DNA from: an uncultured Lysobacterales bacterium
Lineage (GTDB): Bacteria > Pseudomonadota > Gammaproteobacteria > Xanthomonadales > Xanthomonadaceae
Assembly (NCBI GenBank): GCA_946886865.1
Contig: CAMPJI010000063.1
Coordinates: forward strand, 1 to 13,181
Length of the DNA: 13,181 nt
Reading direction: 5' to 3'
Part shown: positions 6,832-13,181 of the stretch, piece after piece
Position numbering within the stretch: the stretch's first letter is position 1
Layout of the letters: the number at the start of each line of letters is the position of its first letter
Notes under the pieces: generated by a model
What the model was told of the DNA's origin: nothing
Database searches by the model: none
The model's input: the letters and a program-made list of their open reading frames with translations, nothing else
Position numbers and translations under genes: made by a program

Positions 6832-6853
6832 GTAGGCGCGGCTTCAGCCGCGA
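6832..6853 (+). repeat. Family A GTAG stem-loop repeat, copy 1 (single)
   Basis: GTAG (6832-6835), GC, then GCGGC (6838-6842), loop TTCA (6843-6846), GCCGC (6847-6851) and GA. The 5-bp stem is perfect. This copy is unpaired and lies nearest to the fliL promoter. Confidence 0.75.
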
Positions 6854-6886
6854 AAGCCCGGTCGCCGCGCCGGCCACATCACCTTT

Positions 6887-6960
6887 GTAGGAGCGACGTG
6901 AGTCGCGACCGGACAACCCAAGTGCCGACGATTCCGGTTCGCGGCTGAAGCCGCTCCTAC
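6887..6960. repeat. Family A inverted pair (copies 2 and 3), REPIN-like
   Basis: Copy 2, plus strand: GTAG (6887-6890), GA, GCGAC (6893-6897), loop GTGA, GTCGC (6902-6906). Copy 3, minus strand: GTAG (6960-6957), GA, GCGGC (6954-6950), loop TTCA, GCCGC (6945-6941). The two face each other with both GTAG heads outward. Their stems differ by a compensated base pair (G-C in copy 3, A-T in copy 2), so base pairing is kept while sequence changes. Confidence 0.8.
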
Positions 6961-7010
6961 AGAAAATCGGAGTCGCACCGGCTAACGGGGCCCGCCTGGT
7001 CAGCTCCGTT

Positions 7011-7079
7011 GTAGGAGCGACGTGAGTCGCGAATCGTCGCTGCCCGGAGGTGCGCGGTCGCGACTTGCGTCGCTCCTGC
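7011..7079. repeat. Family A inverted pair (copies 4 and 5), REPIN-like
   Basis: Copy 4, plus strand: GTAG (7011-7014), GA, GCGAC (7017-7021), loop GTGA, GTCGC (7026-7030). Copy 5, minus strand: GCAG (7079-7076) in place of GTAG, GA, GCGAC (7073-7069), loop GCAA, GTCGC (7064-7060). The pair lies 30-100 nt past the fliK stop and could fold into a long hairpin at the 3' end of the fliF-fliK transcript. Confidence 0.8.
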
Positions 7080-7084
7080 AGGGA

Positions 7085-7102
7085 GCCGGGGAGGTTCCCG
7101 GC
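7085..7102 (-). terminator. Possible hairpin just after fliK (weak terminator candidate)
   Basis: GCCGGG (7085-7090) pairs with CCCGGC (7097-7102) across a 6-nt loop, 10 nt after the fliK stop. There is no run of T on the minus strand after it, so it is not a classic Rho-independent terminator. Together with the adjacent family A inverted pair, it may still block or protect transcript ends. Confidence 0.25.
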
Positions 7103-7111
7103 GGTCGGGAC

Positions 7112-8242
7112 TCAGGCGTATTCGTCCAGCAGACCGCGGCTCACCCAGCGGGCCGGTGCCACGTCGCCGGCCGCGATATCGCTGCCTTCGGCATGGCCCG
7201 GGCCGCCGCCGGTGCCGCCGCCGGAGCCGTCCTGCCGCGCCTGGCCACCGCCGCCGCTGCCCACGTGCGACTGCGCCAGTTGCAGGCCCTGCTGGCCCAG
7301 CATGTCGCGCAGGCGGTGCATGCCGGCTTCCAGCGCCTGCCGGGTGTCGGCGTTGGTGGCGCTGAATTCGGCCACCAGGCGGGTGCCCTCCATCTGCAGG
7401 CGGACCTCGATGGGGCCGGCGTGGTCGGGGTTCACGCGCAGCTCGGCGCGGCCGATGCCCTGTTCGGCCATCCAGGCGACGCGCGTCGACAGGCCGTCGT
7501 CGAACCCGGCCGAGGGGTCGGCGGGCATCGGCAGGGGCTGCGCCAGCGGGGAGGCGCGCACCGCCGACAGGCTGGTGGTGGACGCGCCGGTGGTGGCGGT
7601 CAGCGGCGCGGGTTCGACGCCGCCGGCGTCCGTCGCCGCCGGGCCGGCCGCATCGCGGATGAGCGTCTCGAACGTGGCACTCGCCGTTGCGGCCTGTGCC
7701 GCGCCTTGCGGGGGCATGGCCGACTGCGGCAGTGCCTGCGCCAGCGCGGTGGCGAGCGCCTCGCCCTCGGTGACCAGCGCGGCGTCCGCGCCGGAGGCCG
7801 CATGCTGGATGGCCATCGCCAACGAGGCCGAGGCGGGCAGCGGCGGTGCGTCGGCGCCGGTGTGCAGCGTGGGCATCGCCAGGCCGGGCGCGTGCGCGCC
7901 GGGCAGCCGCGACACGCCCGGTGCGGCAGCTGCCGACGTCGGAGCCGGTGTGGCCGGGGTCAGCCAGGACCCGCCGAGCAGGCCCAGCAGGTGGTCGGGC
8001 AGGGCCTCGTCGCGTTCCGTGCCGGGCTCGGAGTCCGCGCCGTCAGCGCCCGCCTCCGCTCCGGTGCCCGGGCGCATCGGCGTGGACACGGAGGCCTCGG
8101 CCGGTGCGTTCGCGCCCCCCAGCAGGGCCGAGAAGGGGCTCTCGTCCGACTCCGCTCCGACGCCCGGCTGCGGCGGTGCCTGGCCGGCGCCGCGGGCGCT
8201 GGCGGTCGGAGGCGGCGCGGGCGTGGCGGGCAGAGGCGGCAT
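7112..8242 (-). CDS. fliK: FliK, hook-length control protein
   Basis: FliK (376 aa) is the secreted molecular ruler that measures the hook and triggers the FlhB specificity switch. The first about 250 residues are low-complexity Ala, Pro, Gly, Thr and Ser sequence, typical of the poorly conserved ruler part. The conserved C-terminal switch domain (Flg_hook) covers about 258-328: GRAELRVNPDHAGPIEVRLQ, followed by MEGTRLVAEFSATNADTRQALE and LRDMLGQQGLQLAQSHV. A Gly-rich linker (329-350) leads to the tail RWVSRGLLDEYA. The ATG at 8242 shares a base with the fliJ stop (TGATG). An open reading continues upstream to 8770, but it lies over fliJ and fliI and is rejected. It is the last gene of the fliF-fliK run. 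Confidence 0.92.
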   Translation of the reverse strand: MPPLPATPAPPPTASARGAGQAPPQPGVGAESDESPFSALLGGANAPAEASVSTPMRPGTGAEAGADGADSEPGTERDEALPDHLLGLLGGSWLTPATPAPTSAAAAPGVSRLPGAHAPGLAMPTLHTGADAPPLPASASLAMAIQHAASGADAALVTEGEALATALAQALPQSAMPPQGAAQAATASATFETLIRDAAGPAATDAGGVEPAPLTATTGASTTSLSAVRASPLAQPLPMPADPSAGFDDGLSTRVAWMAEQGIGRAELRVNPDHAGPIEVRLQMEGTRLVAEFSATNADTRQALEAGMHRLRDMLGQQGLQLAQSHVGSGGGGQARQDGSGGGTGGGPGHAEGSDIAAGDVAPARWVSRGLLDEYA

Positions 8243-8706
8243 CACGTCGAGGTCTCCGGGTCGCGGGCCACCTGCGCCGCGCGTGCGCGGCGGCCGCCGA
8301 TGTCGTCCATCTCGCGCTGCACCTGTTTGTCGGCGCTGCGGGCTTCCTCGGCGCGGTAGCTGGACTTGAGCTTCTCCAGCACGTGGGTCTCGCGGCTGGC
8401 CAGCAGCAGGCGGGCGCGTTCGACATCGGCACGCTCGCGCGTGCTGTCGACCACGCGACGCTGCTGGTCCACGGCCTGCTCGAGCTTCTCGCGGAACGCC
8501 AGCCGGTTGGCCAGCAGCGCGGGATTGAGCGTGGCGCCGGCCAGCGCCTCGGGGGAGGAATACTCGGCGGCGTACTTGCGCAGCGCGGCGAGCCGTTCTT
8601 CCTGTTCGGCGACGACGCGGTCGCGCTGGGCGACTTCGCGGGCGACGTCGTCCTGGCGTTGCTGCTTGATGCGCAACAGCGGATCCAGGCGCTGGGATCG
8701 GGTCAC
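8242..8706 (-). CDS. fliJ: FliJ, export ATPase stalk / chaperone escort protein
   Basis: FliJ (154 aa) is the coiled-coil stalk in the FliI hexamer and links the ATPase to FlhA. The protein is almost wholly charged and helical, with heptad-like stretches at about 16-50 ([20 protein letters not shown] and onward) and 68-125. The N-terminal [19 protein letters not shown] is a good match to the family start. Recognition rests mainly on the coiled-coil content, size and position directly after fliI, since FliJ sequences diverge widely. The start is a GTG at 8706 overlapping the fliI stop (GTGA), with GGAG 8 nt upstream. It shares one base with fliK. Confidence 0.92.
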   Translation of the reverse strand: MTRSQRLDPLLRIKQQRQDDVAREVAQRDRVVAEQEERLAALRKYAAEYSSPEALAGATLNPALLANRLAFREKLEQAVDQQRRVVDSTRERADVERARLLLASRETHVLEKLKSSYRAEEARSADKQVQREMDDIGGRRARAAQVARDPETST

Positions 8707-10085
8707 TTCGGCATCTCCGGGTCTGCATCGTCGAGCAGGCGCGCCAGGGCCGCGCGGCTAGCCTCGACATCCGATGCCTCGGTCACGTCCTGGCCGAGGA
8801 ACTGCATGATCGCCGGCCACCGCGCCAGCGCCTCGTCGACCAGCGGGTCGCTGCCGCGCTGGTAGGCGCCGATGGCGATCAGGTCGCGCTGGGCGTTGTA
8901 GGCGGCCATCAGCTGCTTGAGCTTGCGGATGCGCGCGCGCCACGCCGGGTCGGTGATCTCCTGCATGACGCGGCTGACCGACACCTCGACGTCGATAGCC
9001 GGGTACTGGCCGGCGTCGGCGATGCGGCGCGTCAGCACGATGTGGCCGTCCAGGATGGCGCGAGCCGCATCGGCGATGGGTTCCTGCTGGTCGTCGCCTT
9101 CGGTCAGCACCGTATAGAAGGCGGTGATCGAACCGCGGCCGTCCGCGCCGTTGCCGGCGCGCTCCACCAGCGCGGGCAGCTTGGCGAACACCGACGGCGG
9201 GTAGCCGCGCGTGGTCGGCGGCTCGCCGACCGACAGGCCGATCTCGCGCTGGGCGTGGGCGAAGCGGGTAAGCGAGTCCATCAGCAGCAGGACATGCAAG
9301 CCCTGGTCCCGGAACCACTCGGCAATGGCGGTGGCGCGCAGGGCGCCGTGCAGGCGGGCCAGCGGCGGGCGGTCGGCCGGGGTGGCGACGACCACCGAGC
9401 GGCGCAGGCCCTCCACGCCCAGCGTGCTCTCGACGAAGTCGCGCACTTCGCGGCCACGTTCGCCGATCAGGCCCACCACGATCACGTCGGCGGCGGTGTA
9501 GCGGGTCATCATGCCCAGCAGCGTCGACTTGCCGACGCCGGAGCCGGCAAACAGGCCGATGCGCTGGCCGCGGCCGATCGGCAGCAGCGCGTTGATCGCG
9601 CGCACGCCCACGTCCAGCGACTGGCTGATCGGCTCGCGCATCAGCGGGTTGATGGCGGTGCCGGCCAGGCCCATCCAGCCTTCCGGCCGGATCGCGCCGC
9701 GGCCGTCCAGCGGCACGCCGTCGCTGTCGATCACGCGGCCGAGCAGGCCTTCGCCCACGGCCACTTCGCCGCGGCGCCGGGTCGGCACCACGCGCGCGTT
9801 GGGCAGCAGGCCCTCCAGGTCGGCGGTCGGCATCAGGTAGGTGCGGTCACCGGCGAAGCCGACGACTTCGGTGTCGACCCAGCGCCCGCCGGAGGTTTCC
9901 ACCTTGCAGCGCGAACCCAGGGGTGCGCTGCAGCCGGAGGCTTCGAGCGTCAGGCCGACCGCGCGGCGTAGCACGCCCTCGCGTGCCAGCGCCAGTGAGG
10001 GCGGCTGCGGATTGGCCGCGCCCAGGCGGGCGGCCAGGCGCAGGTTGCGCGCGTCCTGCCAGTTGGCGGCGGCAATGCTGCTCAT
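8703..10085 (-). CDS. fliI: FliI, flagellum-specific export ATPase
   Basis: FliI (460 aa) is the F1-like hexameric ATPase that powers substrate unloading at the export gate. It has an N-terminal beta-barrel domain (about 30-110), then the ATPase core with Walker A GSGVGKST (181-188), catalytic glutamate in [10 protein letters not shown] (E209), and Walker B LLLMD (266-270) followed by [33 protein letters not shown] (split at 288-306) and [10 protein letters not shown] (323-332) are typical FliI blocks. The C-terminal helical domain reaches about 460. The ATG at 10085 is chosen because GGAA lies 8 nt upstream and MSSIAA fits. The longer GTG reading from 10139 adds only translated repeat sequence. 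Unlike most neighbours, it is separated from the preceding gene (fliH) by 139 bp. Confidence 0.98.
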   Translation of the reverse strand: MSSIAAANWQDARNLRLAARLGAANPQPPSLALAREGVLRRAVGLTLEASGCSAPLGSRCKVETSGGRWVDTEVVGFAGDRTYLMPTADLEGLLPNARVVPTRRRGEVAVGEGLLGRVIDSDGVPLDGRGAIRPEGWMGLAGTAINPLMREPISQSLDVGVRAINALLPIGRGQRIGLFAGSGVGKSTLLGMMTRYTAADVIVVGLIGERGREVRDFVESTLGVEGLRRSVVVATPADRPPLARLHGALRATAIAEWFRDQGLHVLLLMDSLTRFAHAQREIGLSVGEPPTTRGYPPSVFAKLPALVERAGNGADGRGSITAFYTVLTEGDDQQEPIADAARAILDGHIVLTRRIADAGQYPAIDVEVSVSRVMQEITDPAWRARIRKLKQLMAAYNAQRDLIAIGAYQRGSDPLVDEALARWPAIMQFLGQDVTEASDVEASRAALARLLDDADPEMPK

Positions 10086-10103
10086 GCGTTTATTCCAATC
10101 CGC

Positions 10104-10204
10104 GTAGCCCGGGTAACCCCGGACTTGATCCGGGGGCACCCGGGGTTGAAACGTGACGGCCGGCGAAACGCCCCGGATGCGGCCGTTGGCCTTATCCGGG
10201 CTAC
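10104..10204. repeat. Inverted pair of GTAG stem-loops with compensated stems, family B
   Basis: Copy 1, plus strand: GTAG (10104-10107), CCCGGGT (10108-10114), closing ACCCGGG (10138-10144), with an inner stem CCCCGGA (10117-10123) paired to TCCGGGG (10129-10135) around CTTGA. Copy 2, minus strand: GTAG (10204-10201), CCCGGAT (10200-10194), closing ATCCGGG (10178-10172), with a small inner GGCC-AAC-GGCC stem. The GTAG heads face outward as in the pair at 1871-1957. The stems differ by a compensated pair (G-C versus A-T). It fills most of the fliH-fliI spacer (10086-10224), which holds no gene. Confidence 0.8.
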
Positions 10205-10224
10205 GTGGACATGCGTCAGAGCGC

Positions 10225-10845
10225 TCATGCCTCGCCCCCTTCGGATTCCACCAGCGCGTCGAGGCACGCCTGCAGCCGCGCCGCCAGCGTGCCGTCGATG
10301 CGCATGCCTTCGCTGTGCAGGCGCAGTTCGCCGCGCGCCAGCGCGACGTCGTTGGTCAGGCGCACGCCGCTCAGGCCGGCCAGGTGCGGGGCCAGCACGC
10401 CCAGGTCGTCGGGGTGCAGGCGCAGTTCGACTTCACGGTTGGTGGTGCCGACCGCGTCCAGCGCTTCGCGCACCAGGTCGGCCAGCAGCGTCGGGTCGGC
10501 GGCATACGCACGGCCCAGCAGCACGCCGGCGATGCGCACGGCGAGGTCGCCCAGCGCGTCGGCGACTTCGCCATCGAGCCGGGCCAGCGGGCGGGTGAAG
10601 CCGTCGAGGATGCCCTCGATCTGCGCGATCATCCGGCGCACGTCGGCCTGGCCGGCGGCCATGCCCTCCTCGTGCCCACGACTGAAGCCCTCCTCGTAGG
10701 CCGCCTTCTCCAGCGCCTGCAGGTCCTCGACGCTGGGGGGCTTGGGGATCTCGGGCTCGGGCGCACGCGTGCGGGCGAAGCCCGGCGCCGTCCAGCGCAC
10801 GACGTCGGCGCCGGCGATGTCGAAGTCGGCGGCCTGCGCGCTCAT
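10225..10845 (-). CDS. fliH: FliH, export ATPase regulator / stator
   Basis: FliH (206 aa) is the peripheral stator that inhibits and positions FliI and anchors it to FliN. The N-terminal part includes VVRWTAPGF (15-23), a tryptophan of the type known to bind FlhA. The middle has the diagnostic GxxxG helix: G53, G57, G61 and G65 spaced every four residues ([16 protein letters not shown]). The C-terminal domain (about 100-200) with [19 protein letters not shown] and [20 protein letters not shown] resembles V/F-ATPase E/delta-like subunits. The ATG at 10845 overlaps the fliG stop (ATGA), with GAGG 7 nt upstream. It is followed by 139 bp of repeats before fliI. Confidence 0.94.
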   Translation of the reverse strand: MSAQAADFDIAGADVVRWTAPGFARTRAPEPEIPKPPSVEDLQALEKAAYEEGFSRGHEEGMAAGQADVRRMIAQIEGILDGFTRPLARLDGEVADALGDLAVRIAGVLLGRAYAADPTLLADLVREALDAVGTTNREVELRLHPDDLGVLAPHLAGLSGVRLTNDVALARGELRLHSEGMRIDGTLAARLQACLDALVESEGGEA

Positions 10846-11864
10846 ACGAAGGCCTCGGCCTTGACCGACAGCTGGATCGTGCCGTCATCGGCCATCTTGC
10901 GCACGATCGACAGGATCTCCTTCTGCGCGGCCTCCACCTCGGCCAGGCGCACCGGGCCGCGCGCTTCCATGTCCTCGATGAGGATCTCGGCCGCGCGCTG
11001 CGACATGTTGGCGGTGATCTTCTCGCGCACGCGCGCATCGGCGCCGCGCAGGGCGACGGCGAGCTTCTCGTTGGGCACGTCGCGCAGCACGGTCTGCATG
11101 GCGCGGTCGTCGATGTCGGCGAGGTTGTCGAACACGAACATCTCCTCGCGGATGCGCCCGCCCAGCGTGTCGTCGATCTCGCCGATGGTGCCCAGGATCG
11201 CCTCGTCCTGCCCGGAGTCCATGAAGTTGAGGATGTTGGCGGCGACCTTGATGCCGCCGACGTTCGACGACTTGATGTTCTGGCTGCCGGCGAACTGCCG
11301 CGCCATCACGTCGTTGAGCTCGTTGAGCGCGTTGGGCGGGATGCCGTCCAGCGTGGCGATGCGCAGCAGCACGTCGGCGCGGGTGCGGTCGGGCAGCACT
11401 TTCAGCACCTCGGCGGCCTGGTCGGGGTCCAGGTGGGCCATGACGATGGCGATGATCTGCGGGTGCTCGTTGCGCACCAGGTCGGCGATCGCGCGCGGCT
11501 CCATCCACTTGAGCGTGTCTAGGCCCGACGTGTTGCGGCCGGCCAGGATGCGGTCGATCAGGCTGGCCGCGCGCTCCTCGCCCAACGCCTGGGTCAGCAC
11601 CGCGCGGATGTACTCGTCGGCGCCGGCGCCCAGTGCATTGGGCTGGGCCAGCACATCGACGAAGTCGTCGAACACCGCGGCCACGTCGTCACGCGACACG
11701 GCGCTGACGGAGGTCATCGCCAGGCCGAGCTTCTGCACTTCCTTGGCGCCCATGTGCTTGAGCACCTCGGCGGCCTGGTCCTCGCCCAGCGACAGCAGCA
11801 CCACGGCGGCGCGCTGCACGCCCGAGAGCGGGGTCAGCTTGCGGATTTGCGCGGCCTCAGCCAT
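10842..11864 (-). CDS. fliG: FliG, flagellar rotor / switch protein
   Basis: FliG (340 aa) links the MS ring to the C-ring and carries the charged face that meets MotA. Domains run in the usual order: FliF-binding N-domain (about 10-100), middle domain with EHPQIIA (133-139) and MAHLDPDQAAEVLKVLP, and C-domain with MFVF (242-245). The torque helix contains R273, R290, E297/D298 and R302, lining up with K264, R281, D288/D289 and R297 of E. coli, so the charge pattern is kept. ANMSQRAAEIL and RGPVRLAEVE are strongly conserved. The ATG at 11864 overlaps fliF by 8 nt (ATGGCTGA) and fliH by 4 nt. Length is close to the E. coli protein (331). Confidence 0.98.
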   Translation of the reverse strand: MAEAAQIRKLTPLSGVQRAAVVLLSLGEDQAAEVLKHMGAKEVQKLGLAMTSVSAVSRDDVAAVFDDFVDVLAQPNALGAGADEYIRAVLTQALGEERAASLIDRILAGRNTSGLDTLKWMEPRAIADLVRNEHPQIIAIVMAHLDPDQAAEVLKVLPDRTRADVLLRIATLDGIPPNALNELNDVMARQFAGSQNIKSSNVGGIKVAANILNFMDSGQDEAILGTIGEIDDTLGGRIREEMFVFDNLADIDDRAMQTVLRDVPNEKLAVALRGADARVREKITANMSQRAAEILIEDMEARGPVRLAEVEAAQKEILSIVRKMADDGTIQLSVKAEAFV

Positions 11865-13181
11865 CGGCTTCCACCCAGTTGCGGACGACGTTGGCGACGC
11901 GCTTGGGGTCGCTGCTCACGGCGGTGCGCGCGACCTGCAGTTTCTCGTCGAAGTTGAGCGCCGCCTGCGAGGCCTGCGACGGCTGGCGCGGGGCCTGCAC
12001 CTGCGGCTGCCCGGCGGCGGCCGGTGTGATGGAGACGTGGGTCTCTTCGCTGACGACTTCCGCCACCGCGGTGGTGGTGGCCTTGGGCGCGAGCATGGCG
12101 CGGAAGGCCGGACGCAGCACCGCCAGGATGAACACCAGCACCGCCAGGCCGCCCAGGATGGTGCGGGCCAGCTCGACCACGCGCGGGTTCTCCCAGAACG
12201 GCGGGCCGGGCATGTCCTCCATCGCCGCACCCGGGGCGAACGGGGCGTTGACCACGGAGATCATGTCGCCACGGGTCTCGTCGAAGCCGATCGCCTGCTT
12301 GACCAGCGCATCGATGCGCTGCAGTTCGGCGGCGTTGAGGGCGCGGTAGCTGACCTGGCCCTCGGTGCCAACCTGCGGCACGTTGTCGATCAGCACCGCG
12401 GCGGTGACGCGGCGGATGCGCACCGGCGCGCCGCGGGTGTGGGTCAGGGTGCGGTCCAGCTCGTAATTGCGCACGGCGGTGCGCGCGCTGGGGCTTTCGT
12501 TGCCGTTGCTGGCGGCCGGGGCGGCCGCGGTGTCGGCCAGTGCCGCGGCGGCGGTGGTCGGCGTGGGCGTGTTGGACGCCGCGCCGGGCACGCCCTGCGC
12601 GCTGCCGCCGTTGCCATTGCCGGCGATGTCGCCGGACTCGGAAATCTGCTCGCTGCGCACCATGCCGGCGTCGGGGCCGTAGATCTCGCGCGCCTCCTCG
12701 GTCTGGGCGAAGTCCATGTCGACGCTGACCTGCGCGCTGACGCGGCCGCGGCCGGTCATCGGCTCCAGCAGCTCCTGGATGCGCTGCACGTAGACGGCTT
12801 CCTGGCGGCCGCGCTGCTCGAACTGCTTGGCGCCGATCGCCTCGTCGCTGTTGGGGTCGGGGTTGGAGAGCATGCGGCCGAACTGGTCGACCACGGTGAC
12901 GTTCTCCGGCGGCAGCGACGGGATGCTGGACGCCACCAGGTGCACGATCGCCGCGACCTGGCCCTGCTCCAGCGTGCTGCCCGACTGCATCTGCAGCACC
13001 ACCGACGCGCTGGCCGGCTCCTTCTGGCGGGTGAACGCGCTGGGCTTGGGCAGCGCCAGGTGCACGCGCGCCTCGCGCACCGGGCGCAGGTTGGAAATGG
13101 TGCGGGCCAGCTCGTTCTCCAGCGCATGCTGGTAGCGCGCGTTCTCGACGAACTGGCTGGTGCCGAAGCCCTGGTCCTGGC
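11857..13181 (-). CDS. fliF: FliF, MS-ring protein (3' part, cut by window edge)
   Basis: The C-terminal 441 residues of FliF, the MS-ring protein in the inner membrane, are visible; the frame is open to the window edge, so the N-terminal membrane helix and signal are simply outside. The first visible residues (QDQGFGTSQFVENARYQHAL, then ELARTISNLRPVREARVHLA) are the conserved ring-building region. A low-complexity Gly/Asn/Ala/Thr stretch (visible residues about 184-234) is the loop of the beta-collar domain. The second membrane helix follows at about 336-356 (ELARTILGGLAVLVFILAVL). The cytoplasmic tail ends in DPKRVANVVRNWVEADG, the FliG-binding motif. The stop overlaps fliG by 8 nt. Confidence 0.97.
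   Translation of the reverse strand, partial: QDQGFGTSQFVENARYQHALENELARTISNLRPVREARVHLALPKPSAFTRQKEPASASVVLQMQSGSTLEQGQVAAIVHLVASSIPSLPPENVTVVDQFGRMLSNPDPNSDEAIGAKQFEQRGRQEAVYVQRIQELLEPMTGRGRVSAQVSVDMDFAQTEEAREIYGPDAGMVRSEQISESGDIAGNGNGGSAQGVPGAASNTPTPTTAAAALADTAAAPAASNGNESPSARTAVRNYELDRTLTHTRGAPVRIRRVTAAVLIDNVPQVGTEGQVSYRALNAAELQRIDALVKQAIGFDETRGDMISVVNAPFAPGAAMEDMPGPPFWENPRVVELARTILGGLAVLVFILAVLRPAFRAMLAPKATTTAVAEVVSEETHVSITPAAAGQPQVQAPRQPSQASQAALNFDEKLQVARTAVSSDPKRVANVVRNWVEADG

Larger units (their letters stand above)
6679..7111. other. fliK-fliL boundary region without genes
   Basis: This 433-bp stretch has no credible gene. From the fliL side it holds the leader and sigma-54 promoter (6679-6726), three TGAC words (6739-6742, 6744-6747, 6755-6758), a hairpin GCCGG-GATT-CCGGC (6791-6804), and two CGGTGCCG words 10 bp apart (6806-6813 and 6816-6823). 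Five family A stem-loops follow (6832-7080), then a hairpin just after the fliK stop (7085-7102). Short open readings on either strand here are made of repeat sequence. Confidence 0.8.

Noticed and set aside
6832..7080. Possible CRISPR-like array from the repeated GTAGGAGCG units
   Set aside because: Units alternate in orientation, spacers are of irregular length, and units are short hairpins. This fits REP elements, not CRISPR.
7022..8369. Plus-strand open readings opposite fliK (7022-8359 and 7050-8369)
   Set aside because: They start inside a family A repeat and consist of antisense of the low-complexity fliK sequence.
8243..8770. N-terminal extension of fliK upstream of 8242
   Set aside because: It covers fliJ in another frame and is Arg/Ala-rich noise. 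The TGATG junction supports 8242.
10086..10139. N-terminal extension of fliI from a GTG at 10139
   Set aside because: The added residues are translated repeat sequence, and the ATG at 10085 has its own Shine-Dalgarno and normal FliI length.

Overview
This window is one strand of a flagellar gene cluster. Every credible gene lies on the minus strand, so transcription runs from position 13181 down to position 1. In transcription order the genes are fliF (3' part), fliG, fliH, fliI, fliJ, fliK, then a 433-bp boundary, then fliL, fliM, fliN, fliO, fliP, fliQ, fliR, flhB and flhA (5' part). Very high G+C, the uninterrupted fliFGHIJK-fliLMNOPQR-flhBA order, and GTAG-headed palindromic repeats all suggest a gammaproteobacterium of the Xanthomonadaceae type (Lysobacter, Luteimonas, Xanthomonas or Stenotrophomonas relatives). 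The family assignment is an inference from remembered gene order and repeat style.

Region by region: 13181-10842 encodes the MS ring (FliF) and the rotor/switch protein FliG. 10845-7112 encodes the export ATPase complex (FliH regulator, FliI ATPase, FliJ stalk) and the hook-length ruler FliK. 7111-6679 is the operon boundary. It holds five GTAG-type stem-loops and, just before fliL, a near-consensus sigma-54 promoter (6726-6709) that also settles the fliL start as a GTG at 6678. 6678-4834 encodes FliL and the C-ring proteins FliM and FliN. 4834-1976 encodes the export gate (FliO, FliP, FliQ, FliR). 1738-1 encodes FlhB and the first 193 residues of FlhA.

Together the products build the basal body: FliF/FliG/FliM/FliN form the rotor and switch, FliH/I/J deliver substrates, FliO/P/Q/R with FlhA/FlhB form the export gate, FliK switches export specificity through FlhB, and FliL acts at the stator-rotor interface. 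Most junctions overlap by 1-8 nt (ATGA, GTGA or TGATG), which implies translational coupling.

The part not explained by ordinary flagellar annotation is the repeats. Coding junctions are otherwise tightly packed, but three of them (fliH/fliI, fliR/fliQ, flhB/fliR) and the fliK/fliL boundary are opened up by inverted pairs of short palindromic repeats. Two of the repeat families begin with GTAG and show compensatory stem changes between copies, the pattern expected of REP/REPIN elements mobilised by RAYT (HUH) transposases. I see no defence system, CRISPR array, RNA gene, insertion sequence or novel enzyme here. The best leads are the repeats, the fliL promoter and an unusually long low-complexity N-terminal region in FliO.
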